51,988 bases of DNA, taken from IMG/VR virus record IMGVR_UViG_3300015245_000044, positions 1 to 51,988 of that record; one strand, given 5' to 3'. The notes under the pieces were generated by a model. The model was given only the letters and a program-made list of their open reading frames with translations, did no database searches and was not told the DNA's origin. The translations under genes were made by a program, and so were the position numbers. Each line of letters starts with the position of its first letter. The first letter of the stretch is position 1. The DNA comes from a virus. This document shows positions 21,735 through 28,752 of the stretch, one piece after another.

Positions 21735-22139
21735 ATGGCCATTAAGAAACTGGGGAATGGGAGCAAGCACAAAATGCGCAGTCCGACGCCGGACGATATC
21801 GCGCTCGGGACCCGGCTGCGGCTTCGTCGCGTCGAGCAGAAAATGTCGCAGGACGAGCTGGGCTTCAAGCTGGGCGTTAGCTTTCAGCAGGTCCAGAAAT
21901 ACGAGAAGGGCGTCAATCGCATCGGCGCCGCCCGGTTGCAGCAGATCGCCAAGGCCCTCGAAGTCCCCGTCACATTTTTTTATGACCACGACAAGAAGAC
22001 ATTGGAAGTCAACAGCCTTCTTTTCCTTGATGCCAGTTTTAGTTTGCGTCTATTGCGCGCCTATTCGAAGATCAAAAGTCCGAACGTGCAACGGCAGTTC
22101 GTTTCGATGTTGGAAGCCGTATCGGAGAATCAGGCATGA
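21735..22139 (+). CDS. XRE-family transcriptional regulator
   Basis: 134 aa. Residues 22-78 are a complete XRE domain: LGTRLRLRRVEQKMSQDELG, LGVSFQQVQKYEKGVNRIGA and LQQIAKALEVPVTFFY, a very common alphaproteobacterial chromosomal and prophage type. The C-terminal helix region (SLRLLRAYSKIKSPNVQRQF) resembles the usual family tail. AGGAGAATATC precedes ATG 21735. It is a candidate for binding the repeated late operators, untested. Confidence 0.8.
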   Translation: MAIKKLGNGSKHKMRSPTPDDIALGTRLRLRRVEQKMSQDELGFKLGVSFQQVQKYEKGVNRIGAARLQQIAKALEVPVTFFYDHDKKTLEVNSLLFLDASFSLRLLRAYSKIKSPNVQRQFVSMLEAVSENQA

Positions 22140-22246
22140 CAAACAAGCCAGACTCCAAGCCGGAACCGAAGCCCGAACCAAAGCCGAAGCCCAAGCCGGC
22201 ATCGGTCCCTTCGCATTTCAGTGGCGGTGCGGGGTTCTTCGTTTAA
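22136..22246 (+). CDS. 36-aa lysine/proline-rich peptide
   Basis: ATG 22136 overlaps the XRE stop (ATGA). The peptide begins MTNKPDSKPEPKPEPKPKPK and ends SHFSGGAGFFV. Lysine-proline repeats of this kind occur as linkers or extended arms. Its overlap with the upstream gene and its own stop support translation, but the function is unknown. Confidence 0.4.
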   Translation: MTNKPDSKPEPKPEPKPKPKPASVPSHFSGGAGFFV

Positions 22247-22271
22247 CCAAGAAACCAGAGAGGAGTAACTA

Positions 22272-22520
22272 ATGCACGGCACCATGCATGTTATGGACCC
22301 AAGCGGGCATACCACGGTCACTTGGGACCCAGACAACGCCGCCTCGGTGCGCGACGCCCGCCGGCAATTCGACGATCTTCGCCGTCGCGGATATCAGGCC
22401 TTCATGATGAACAGCATTCACGAGAATGGGGCGGTCGTCGAGGAGCGCGGCGAACGGATCGACGCCTTCGATCCGAAAGCCGGCAAAGTGATGATGGTCC
22501 CGCAGTTGCGGGGCGGCTGA
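22272..22520 (+). CDS. unknown 82-aa protein
   Basis: ATG 22272 has AGAGGAG 6-7 nt upstream. The product (MHGTMHVMDPSGHTTVTWDP, then RDARRQFDDLRRRGYQAF) is strand-helix-strand and ends FDPKAGKVMMVPQLRGG. Proteins of this general form occur next to a larger protein of unknown function in phages. The stop overlaps the next start (TGATG). Confidence 0.6.
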   Translation: MHGTMHVMDPSGHTTVTWDPDNAASVRDARRQFDDLRRRGYQAFMMNSIHENGAVVEERGERIDAFDPKAGKVMMVPQLRGG

Positions 22521-23149
22521 TGCCTCTATTCGGGGGTTGGGTCACAGTAGACGGCGGGACCACAGTTGCGGTCCCGCCGTGGTTCTCGGGGGCTACCGCG
22601 CAGGGGACGGCGACGGTGTCGACCTTACAGACATTTTCGAGAGTACCAACATCCGGGCTCTATCAAGTAGCCCTGGCAAATCAGACTGCCACGACGAGCG
22701 CCTATTGGGGGGACCAAGACTTGCAGCATACGCAATATTTGCAATTGGCCCAAAATCGCGCCACATGCTACCGGCAGCGGACCGAGGCCGAGCGCGTCGC
22801 GATGGAAGAGGCGACGCGCGGCGCGCGTCGCGCCGCAGAGCAGCGCAGAGCCGCGCTCGTTCGTTCGCAAGAGTTGCTCCTGGAGCACCTGACGCCCGAG
22901 CAGCGCGACACCTTCCACAAAAACAAATGGTTTCTCGTCATCGGCGGGAAGACGAAGACGCAATATCGTATCCGCACCGAGAGCTATGCCGGCAACATCG
23001 ACGTCCTCGAAGCCGGCAAGGTGACCGCGCGCCTTTGCGTCCATTGCTCTGATATCCCGCTCTATGACCATCATCTCGCGCAGAAGATAACGCTTGAGTA
23101 TGACGAGGAGAGCCTCCTCAAGCTCGCGAATAGGACGCGGGTGGCATGA
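22520..23149 (+). CDS. unknown 209-aa protein with coiled-coil centre
   Basis: ATG 22520 shares its A with the previous TGA. The N-terminus is glycine/threonine-rich and beta-like. Residues about 85-120 are a charged, arginine-rich helix (RTEAERVAMEEATRGARRAA). The C-terminal third (WFLVIGGKTKTQYRIRTESY...LCVHCSD) resembles a compact domain seen in hypothetical proteins that display structured data on phage and plasmid elements, but I cannot name it. Four genes in a row overlap here, indicating one operon. Confidence 0.55.
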   Translation: MPLFGGWVTVDGGTTVAVPPWFSGATAQGTATVSTLQTFSRVPTSGLYQVALANQTATTSAYWGDQDLQHTQYLQLAQNRATCYRQRTEAERVAMEEATRGARRAAEQRRAALVRSQELLLEHLTPEQRDTFHKNKWFLVIGGKTKTQYRIRTESYAGNIDVLEAGKVTARLCVHCSDIPLYDHHLAQKITLEYDEESLLKLANRTRVA

Positions 23150-23469
23150 CCGAGCATACCTACCCTGCCAACATGCCGAGGGACGATCCGCGCGCATCCG
23201 TGCGGATCGCCTGGGAAATCATGGATACCGTTCGGCCGGGGCGCATCCCTCCGATCCTGCGCTTCATGCTCGCCAAACAGATCGCCAACGCGGTCGCTGC
23301 CATCGATCCAATCCAGCGGGTCGCCGCTCATGCGATTGCGCTGCAAGCTTTCTTCATGAAGATGGACTCGGACGCTATCCGCCAGATCGCGGAGATATCG
23401 CCGGGTCTGGTCGAACATATTGTCCGGCTTTCATTTCACGCCACGCCGAACGACAACAATAAAGAATGA
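23146..23469 (+). CDS. unknown 107-aa protein
   Basis: Overlaps the previous gene by 4 nt (ATGA). Mostly helical (SVRIAWEIMDTVRPGRIPPI, then FMLAKQIANAVAAIDPIQRV), with no membrane segment or cysteine. Not recognised. Confidence 0.55.
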   Translation: MTEHTYPANMPRDDPRASVRIAWEIMDTVRPGRIPPILRFMLAKQIANAVAAIDPIQRVAAHAIALQAFFMKMDSDAIRQIAEISPGLVEHIVRLSFHATPNDNNKE

Positions 23470-23544
23470 GTTTCGCCGGCTGCTTCAGGGCGCGGGAGCC
23501 GGACAATCGGGGGGAATCGTCGCTCAACAAAGAGGAGTTAATCT

Positions 23545-23973
23545 ATGAAGCATGTAGACGTCGAGCAGGCAGTCACCGCCGCCGTTCCTGTTCGCAAGGC
23601 CATGACGCGTTCGGAAAAACTGATGCATTGGGCCGGACTGGTCCGGGCGCATCAGGGAAATCTCGCCCTTTATCATCTGCTTGAGCATGTTGCTGCGCGC
23701 GAGCTGGATATCTATAACATCCTGCATGCCCGCACCGCTCTTGGCGTCGCCGCTGGCGATCCGGTGCTGACCGAGCAGGGCTTCACGGACAAGACGGTCG
23801 GGGGCGCCCTGCGGTTCTTCGATATGTCGATCGACCAGTTGCACGCGTTCTCCTGCAACTGCGGCGGCGAGATCGGCAATGCCGATCAGGCTGCCCGGAT
23901 CGAGCGCCTTGCCGCCCAGACCGGCGGCGGCGGCGTGTTCGGCCGCGCGGCCAGCATGTTCTTTCGCCGCTAA
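23545..23973 (+). CDS. unknown 142-aa helical protein
   Basis: ATG 23545 follows AAAGAGGAGTTAATCT, a strong site. The sequence is all-helical (KAMTRSEKLMHWAGLVRAH, then LYHLLEHVAARELDIYNIL), with a CNC pair near residue 105 and a glycine-rich, basic end. It is preceded by a 75-nt gap and followed by a terminator, so it closes the rightward operon. Function unknown. Confidence 0.6.
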   Translation: MKHVDVEQAVTAAVPVRKAMTRSEKLMHWAGLVRAHQGNLALYHLLEHVAARELDIYNILHARTALGVAAGDPVLTEQGFTDKTVGGALRFFDMSIDQLHAFSCNCGGEIGNADQAARIERLAAQTGGGGVFGRAASMFFRR

Positions 23974-24047
23974 CGACTTTCGAGGCCATCTCGGGGGGTG
24001 ATGCTTAACCCAGAACCCCAGCACCCACATGGGGAGGCCTCGGAACG

Positions 24048-24095
24048 GCGCGAGCATGGAACGTTAAACCTCCCATGCTCGCGCTCGTCCTTTTT
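24048..24095 (+). terminator. strong intrinsic terminator
   Basis: GCGCGAGCATGG (24048-24059) pairs with CCATGCTCGCGC (24073-24084), a perfect 12-bp stem. TCGTCC and TTTTT (24091-24095) follow. It ends the 20352-23973 operon. Confidence 0.85.
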
Positions 24096-24120
24096 GATTT
24101 TTCCTCATTGATTTTTCCCC

Positions 24121-24510
24121 ATGCCACTCCGGACCGAGAAATTCATCACGCGCGCAATGCTGCGCGCCGAACCCGAAACGCTGTTCGTGTTCGGCGATAA
24201 TATGCTGGGCAAGGGCGACGGCGGGCAGGCCTATCACATGCGCGGCGAGCCCAATGCGGTCGGCATTCCGACGAAGTGGCGGCCGACGATGCGAGATGAT
24301 GCGTTCTTCTGTGACCGCGATATCGCGCCGGTCCTCGAAGTCGTCGTTCCCATCTTTCAGAGGCTCGGCTCTCATCTTGATGCCGGCGGCACGGTTGTCT
24401 GGCCGGAAGACGGGATCGGGACCGGTCGCGCCGAGCTAAGAGAGCGTGCGCCTGCCATTTATGAAATGTTTAGGGCGTTGCGAGCGTCGCTCAAGCCAAC
24501 AGCCAGATAA
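24121..24510 (+). CDS. conserved phage/plasmid protein, GDN...GGQA type
   Basis: 129 aa. The sequence LFVFGDNMLGKGDGGQAYHM, GEPNAVGIPTKWRP and DAFFCDRD forms a well-conserved core that I have seen in phage and plasmid hypotheticals, with a nucleotide-binding look (glycine-rich loop after a strand) reminiscent of macro-like folds. No biochemical role can be given. It lies alone after the terminator and overlaps the opposite small membrane gene by 20 nt at its 3' end. Confidence 0.6.
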   Translation: MPLRTEKFITRAMLRAEPETLFVFGDNMLGKGDGGQAYHMRGEPNAVGIPTKWRPTMRDDAFFCDRDIAPVLEVVVPIFQRLGSHLDAGGTVVWPEDGIGTGRAELRERAPAIYEMFRALRASLKPTAR

Positions 24511-24637
24511 GACTGCCCCAGAAGGCAAGAACAAATGCCAAGGCGGCCAGTCTCCAGAAAGTTCCGGAGAAAGCCGCCCGGCGATCTAATCTTTGCCGGG
24601 CGGCCCGCGCTCCGCCGAAACCGTCACGCCAGACCAT
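24491..24637 (-). CDS. 48-aa small membrane protein
   Basis: ATG 24637 shares its A with the upstream TAA (TAATG on the - strand). MVWRDGFGGARAARQRLDRR is a basic N-terminus, followed by one hydrophobic helix (LAALAFVLAFWGSLIWLLA) ending the protein. It is the last gene of the lysis-proximal - operon, so it may be a lysis accessory. It partly overlaps the + gene ending at 24510. Confidence 0.45.
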   Translation of the reverse strand: MVWRDGFGGARAARQRLDRRAAFSGTFWRLAALAFVLAFWGSLIWLLA

Positions 24638-25068
24638 TACGCCGGCTCTTGCTCGACCGCAATCTTCTTTCGAAGGTCCTCGCAGGTCTTGGTGACCTCG
24701 GCAGTCAACCGCGCATGGCCCTCAAGGGTCTCGAAGCTCTTCTTGGCTTTGTCGCGATACTCCCCGGCCAAGAGTTTGCAGTCGAGCGCCGCCGCTTTCG
24801 CATCGGCAATGATCTTCTCGGCCAGCTCGACGACCCGATTGTGATCCTCGCCCATCGCATGGATCGCGGCGGCGGCCTCTTCGAACATCCGCGCCGTTGC
24901 GGCTGCGGTAAGCGCGCCGATCTGGCTGACGCCCTCGGAATGTCGGACGTAATCCGGCAGCTTGTCACGGTACTGCGGTTGCGCGTAATCGATGGCGTTG
25001 GTCTCCGGCGCAGGCGCGAGAAGCCGAATTTCCTCATCGAGACGGTCGAGGTCGATGGGATGCTGCAT
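24637..25068 (-). CDS. unknown 143-aa helical protein
   Basis: Acidic and then strongly helical (SQIGALTAAATARMFEEAAA, HNRVVELAEKIIADAKAAAL), coiled-coil-prone in the C-terminal half, without a membrane segment. It follows the lysis genes. The start codon is preceded by AGGGAAATCCC; the repressor-like site at 25088-25105 lies just upstream. Confidence 0.55.
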   Translation of the reverse strand: MQHPIDLDRLDEEIRLLAPAPETNAIDYAQPQYRDKLPDYVRHSEGVSQIGALTAAATARMFEEAAAAIHAMGEDHNRVVELAEKIIADAKAAALDCKLLAGEYRDKAKKSFETLEGHARLTAEVTKTCEDLRKKIAVEQEPA

Positions 25069-25085
25069 GGGATTTCCCTCTATGG

Positions 25086-25152
25086 TCTGTTAAGACAACC
25101 TTACTATCCGATGGGGCCGGATGGGAGGGGTTTTGTCGATTCTGCTAACACC
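25086..25152. promoter_or_regulatory. duplicated repressor-site block
   Basis: TGTTAAGACAACCTTACT (25088-25105) matches operator O2 at 15 of 18 positions. GATTCTGCTAACACC (25138-25152) is identical to 10226-10240. Order and spacing parallel the region after the XRE repressor (10178-10240), so this is probably a duplicated regulatory segment that could place the 24637 gene under repressor control. Confidence 0.5.
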
Positions 25153-25160
25153 TAAAACGG

Positions 25161-25562
25161 TTAACCATGTCCCTTGCCGTTCCGCAGCTCGTTGAGGCTG
25201 CGCTTGATATCGCGCATATCCTCGCGGATTTCCTCGCGCATCTCCTTGAAGTCGTCCTTGCGAACGAAGGTCTGCTCGGTATAGAGCCGGCCGTCATCGA
25301 TCTGGCGGCGGATGCCGGCAAAGGCCTCTTTGAACTGGCCGACCAGTTCGCCAATCCGCGCATCATGGGTCTGCTCGGCGGCAGCCAGCGATCCCTTCAT
25401 GTCTTCGATCCTTTCCAGGTAATCGTCGCGCAGCCGCTGCTCGCCTAACGCGCTATGCCGGCCCCATCGCCAAACGCCGACCAGGAGACCGGCAAAACCA
25501 GATGCCGCCGCGCCGATCGCTTCGATTGCGAGACGCGGCCATTCGAGATCAGGGGCAGCCAT
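25161..25562 (-). CDS. membrane-anchored coiled-coil protein (lysis region)
   Basis: 133 aa. One N-terminal hydrophobic segment (AIEAIGAAASGFAGLLVGVW) is followed by a long charged coiled coil (YLERIEDMKGSLAAAEQTHD...FKEMREEIREDMRDIKRSL). This layout is common for phage proteins between holin and endolysin, where spanin-like or holin-accessory roles are suggested. No lipobox is seen. It lies 4 nt after the holin gene. Confidence 0.6.
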   Translation of the reverse strand: MAAPDLEWPRLAIEAIGAAASGFAGLLVGVWRWGRHSALGEQRLRDDYLERIEDMKGSLAAAEQTHDARIGELVGQFKEAFAGIRRQIDDGRLYTEQTFVRKDDFKEMREEIREDMRDIKRSLNELRNGKGHG

Positions 25563-25566
25563 TGCG

Positions 25567-25950
25567 TCACCGCTTGATGATCCGCGCCACGTTCTCGAAT
25601 GTGCGCTTGCCGAAGTAAAATGACATCACGAGGCCCGACCACATCGAGACATCGCCCTTGAGCGCGGGCGTCGAGCCCATGCCGAGAACGGTGTCCCAAA
25701 TGATGCACTTCGCGAAGAAGACGAGAACGATGTAAAACGCGAGTTTCTCGGGCTCCCATGGATGGCCGATCTCGGCGGTCTTGAGCGCGCTATCGGCCTG
25801 AATCTCGATCTGCTGCGCGGCGATCTCCTTGGCCGCGAGATCGGCCGCGATGGTCTTGTCGCTCGTTGTCGCCGTCAGATGAAGGTTGTACGCCTGGATA
25901 AGCCCCGAGATGACGGGGCCGCCAATGAAGGACATGATCGAGAGCCACAT
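25567..25950 (-). CDS. putative holin (GTA-type three-helix)
   Basis: 127 aa with three hydrophobic stretches: residues 2-20 (WLSIMSFIGGPVISGLI), about 70-88 (LAFYIVLVFFAKCII) and about 102-113 (VSMWSGLVMSFYFG), with a charged helix between the first two. This resembles the three-TM holin of gene-transfer agents and alphaproteobacterial phages (with GS/FYFGKR near the C-terminus). Holins form inner-membrane holes for lysozyme release. Neighbouring endolysin supports the call. Confidence 0.65.
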   Translation of the reverse strand: MWLSIMSFIGGPVISGLIQAYNLHLTATTSDKTIAADLAAKEIAAQQIEIQADSALKTAEIGHPWEPEKLAFYIVLVFFAKCIIWDTVLGMGSTPALKGDVSMWSGLVMSFYFGKRTFENVARIIKR

Positions 25951-25951
25951 C

Positions 25952-26092
25952 TCATTGCCTCCAATGCGCGGCGATCATGAAACCGACGACGACGCCGCCG
26001 AAGGCGCAGGAAATCATGAAACTCATGACGATCCGCTCCGGCCACTCGTTACGCTTGCGCGTCGAGAATCCACGACGATAAAGCAAGATCAT
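25952..26092 (-). CDS. 46-aa small membrane protein
   Basis: ATG 26092 overlaps the upstream stop (ATGA), and its own TGA is 1 nt before the holin start. A basic N-terminus (LLYRRGFSTRKRNEW) is followed by one hydrophobic segment (SFMISCAFGGVVVGFMIAA). This is probably a holin accessory or antiholin-like peptide, by context only. Confidence 0.5.
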   Translation of the reverse strand: MILLYRRGFSTRKRNEWPERIVMSFMISCAFGGVVVGFMIAAHWRQ

Positions 26093-26454
26093 GGATTCCG
26101 TCCGATCGTGCGCAGCCGCGATGCCAGCGTCACTGCCGCGATGCCCATCGCGAAGTAGCCGAGAATCTTCGGATCAGAAGAAAGCGCGCTGGTTACCTGA
26201 TTATGCAGATCGGGATCGCCGAACGCGGCGGCGAGCGAATCGATGAATTGGACGAGCATGCCAAGGCCGGCGAGGAAGTAGCTCCATGCCATAGTCGCTG
26301 ACTTGCCGCAGATCGCCCAGACCTTGGCCCAGAAGCCGTCAGCCTCCGCGTAGAATTTCTGAAACTGCGGCATCGCGGCGAGGACCGGGCGAACCCAGAA
26401 GGCATAGGCGCAGACCACGCCGGGAACGATAAGGATCAACCAAAAGATGATCAT
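26089..26454 (-). CDS. 121-aa membrane protein of the lysis cassette
   Basis: Starts at ATG 26454, overlapping the endolysin stop by 4 nt. An N-terminal hydrophobic helix (MIIFWLILIVPGVVCAYAFW) is followed by two weaker hydrophobic segments (SYFLAGLGMLVQFIDSLA and ILGYFAMGIAAVTLASRL). Between them are polar helices. Likely part of the holin system, but it does not match a holin class that I recognise. Confidence 0.6.
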   Translation of the reverse strand: MIIFWLILIVPGVVCAYAFWVRPVLAAMPQFQKFYAEADGFWAKVWAICGKSATMAWSYFLAGLGMLVQFIDSLAAAFGDPDLHNQVTSALSSDPKILGYFAMGIAAVTLASRLRTIGRNP

Positions 26455-27134
26455 GAATTGCCTCGCTTGAAGAAGGAAAGGATGGCCCGAGCAATTGCGG
26501 CGAAACGGCCCGGCGCGGGCGATGGCGCCGGCTGCGCGATGATCGGTCCGGTCGGCGTAATAATCGGAGGACCCAGGAGGTCGATGCTCTTGTCGAGCTG
26601 GATCATTGCGAGCAGGAGCCCAGCGCAACCTGGCTGTTGATCGACCGCAGCGGGCTCGAAGACGCCATCGCGAATGAACTTGCCGGATTTATATTGATTG
26701 GTCCCGCTCCAGACATACGGCGATGGCAGGCCGCGCGCCGCATAGCCAAGGCCATTGTATTCTTCGAGCAAGGTAAGGAGCCCGCCGATCGACCAGTCGG
26801 TATTCCTCGCAGCATGCGGCGCGCAATTGACCAATGCATCGATCGCCGCGTCTTCCCAGGATGTGAAGGGGCCGCGCCCGGCCGGGACATGGACGGAGAC
26901 CTTATTCCAGGGATCGCCCTGCGCGAGGCTCGCGCTCCAGCTCTGCGAGGACTCACGCTCATGAACGACCGCGATGAAATACCAGGGCACGCCAGTCTTG
27001 GCCGAGACGGATTGATAGCGCGACTTCGCGGAGGAGATGACAAGAGCGCGCGCAATATTGACGAGGCTGCGTGTCGGCTTCGCGACCATCCATCGGCTGG
27101 CATTGGCCTTTCTGAGCGCGATCAGATCAACCAC
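26451..27134 (-). CDS. endolysin (lysozyme-like muramidase)
   Basis: 227 aa from GTG 27134; GGAGGG is 6 nt upstream, better than the ATG at 27139 in another frame. The core reads WYFIAVVHERESSQSW (proposed catalytic Glu in HERES), SLAQGDPWN, then LLTLLEEYNGLGYAARG and SPYVWSGTNQYKSGKF. These are the conserved blocks of an alphaproteobacterial phage peptidoglycan hydrolase with a goose-lysozyme/transglycosylase-like fold. A proline-rich tail ends with hydrophobic and basic residues (AILSFFKRGNS), perhaps for membrane contact. Confidence 0.8.
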   Translation of the reverse strand: MVDLIALRKANASRWMVAKPTRSLVNIARALVISSAKSRYQSVSAKTGVPWYFIAVVHERESSQSWSASLAQGDPWNKVSVHVPAGRGPFTSWEDAAIDALVNCAPHAARNTDWSIGGLLTLLEEYNGLGYAARGLPSPYVWSGTNQYKSGKFIRDGVFEPAAVDQQPGCAGLLLAMIQLDKSIDLLGPPIITPTGPIIAQPAPSPAPGRFAAIARAILSFFKRGNS

Positions 27135-27148
27135 GGCATCCCTCCAAT

Positions 27149-27184
27149 GAAATGAGCGTTAACTCATTTCTTGAGGTATGTCAC
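27149..27184 (-). promoter_or_regulatory. late promoter with shared inverted repeat, site 1
   Basis: On the - strand GTGACA (27184-27179), 17 nt, then TAACGC (27161-27156). The inverted repeat GAAATGAG-N6-CTCATTTC (27149-27170) covers the -10 box and much of the spacer. The same combination is found at 32767-32801 and 46615-46650. It precedes the lysis cassette. Confidence 0.5.
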
Positions 27185-28752
27185 GGCTGATATGGATTGG
27201 GAGCCATGGTCCCGTAGGGCGTTGTTACCGCCGAGCGCAGGACAAACGGCCTCGCAGTTCGGCGACCGGGAACGGGATTGGCGCGGCCTGCCGGCGAATC
27301 CATCCGGATGTTTTCCGAGAGCCGGCCGATGCGCGCGCGGGTCATGTAGTCCCCGGCCTTCTTCGCGATATAGCCGGCGGCGGGGACAAGTGCGTGCCCG
27401 ATCGGACCAAGCCCCATCGCATGGGTAAGATATTCGATCCCTGCCGCCGAGACGATGCCGGTCGCAGCCATCTTGCCGAGCAAGCGGGCTGAGTTGCGAA
27501 TTGGATTGCCGGCGACGATGTCATGCATCATGGCGCGGTCATCGGCCGTAAAATTCTTGGCCCGCTTCGGGTTGGTCAAAATCTGTTTGACTTGCTGCCG
27601 CAATGCATTGTCGATGTTGGCGCCGGAGCCCGAAGACGCCGCATTAAGCTCGCCCTTGGAAAGCGCCTGTTCGATCTGCCGCGAGCGCGACATCGCCGCC
27701 CAATTGCCGCGACCTTCCTCGGCCAGTTCTGCGGCTTGCTGCGCGATACCGCGATGCGCGGGAATTGCGTTTTGCGGATTGGCGAGGAAGTCATCGATAT
27801 GGTTGATGGCGGTGTTCGCTGCCTTCGCATCGGCGGTCAGTTTGCCGGTATGCGGATGGACTTCATCGCGGATTTCGTTGAGCGATTGGCGAACGCCTTC
27901 AATGTCGGAAAAATTGCGATTGCCGCCGGGAATCCCTGGCGTAAGCGGGTCCGGCAATTCCTTGATGCGGTTGAAGGTCCCTTCGGATTTATCTGCCCGA
28001 TGACCCTTTTGCAGAAGGTCCCTTCGGATTTGGTCGCGCAAAATGACAAGGTTGCTCGGAGTATATTCGACGCCGAGCGAACGTGCTTGGCCGTAGGCAT
28101 TATCCGCCGCTTGCCGGAGCTGCTCGGTCGTCTGAACCCCGCGCGACCGCATGATGTTCGCCGCCGTCGATGAAAGCTTGCCGGCGCCAAGGCCGCCAAG
28201 GAGGCTGCCGATAAAGCGTGCGGGACCTTCGGCGCTTTCCCCCTCAAGGGCCTGTCCGGCGGCTTCGGAGCCGGCTCCGCTTGCTGCCGCGCCAATGAGC
28301 TTGGCAGGAACGCCGCCGGGACCAATATAGCTCGCGGGATTTGCGCCGACCTCCGCGATCGAGCGGGCATACTTGCCATAGGTTGTTTCCGGCTTGTGAA
28401 ATTCGCCGGTCACTCCCTCGATGCCATGACGAACGTCCTGCGACGTCGGGCCATAGGCGAGCGGCGCGGGCGCGATCTTGGAGGCAACATCCTTGATGGT
28501 CTGAATCTTCGATGGATCAACGCCGAGCGTTCGGCCGGCGATATCGGTGGCATGCGAGGCGAGATTTCGGAGATCGCCGGCCGCGCCGAGGAAGTTAGAC
28601 ATGCCCTGGCCGGCGCCGGCCGCACCGGAGGCTGCGATATCATAGCCGGTGCCCGAAGGCTGCTTGGCGCCCGCATTCTCAAATTCGTCATTGCCCAGGA
28701 CCTTGGGCGGAGCGCCAAAGCTTTCGAAGTCCTCATTGCTAAGCGTCGGCAT
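27181..28752 (-). CDS. putative internal virion/ejection protein
   Basis: 523 aa. The N-terminus has SNEDFESFGAPPKVLGNDEF, a start type common to large podoviral internal proteins. The middle is glycine/alanine-rich (GAAASGAGSEAAGQALEG) with alternating helical segments. It lies in the position of P22 ejection-protein genes (after tail genes, before lysis). It has no catalytic motif I can point to. DNA-ejection role is inferred from size, composition and position. Confidence 0.55.
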   Translation of the reverse strand: MPTLSNEDFESFGAPPKVLGNDEFENAGAKQPSGTGYDIAASGAAGAGQGMSNFLGAAGDLRNLASHATDIAGRTLGVDPSKIQTIKDVASKIAPAPLAYGPTSQDVRHGIEGVTGEFHKPETTYGKYARSIAEVGANPASYIGPGGVPAKLIGAAASGAGSEAAGQALEGESAEGPARFIGSLLGGLGAGKLSSTAANIMRSRGVQTTEQLRQAADNAYGQARSLGVEYTPSNLVILRDQIRRDLLQKGHRADKSEGTFNRIKELPDPLTPGIPGGNRNFSDIEGVRQSLNEIRDEVHPHTGKLTADAKAANTAINHIDDFLANPQNAIPAHRGIAQQAAELAEEGRGNWAAMSRSRQIEQALSKGELNAASSGSGANIDNALRQQVKQILTNPKRAKNFTADDRAMMHDIVAGNPIRNSARLLGKMAATGIVSAAGIEYLTHAMGLGPIGHALVPAAGYIAKKAGDYMTRARIGRLSENIRMDSPAGRANPVPGRRTARPFVLRSAVTTPYGTMAPNPYQP

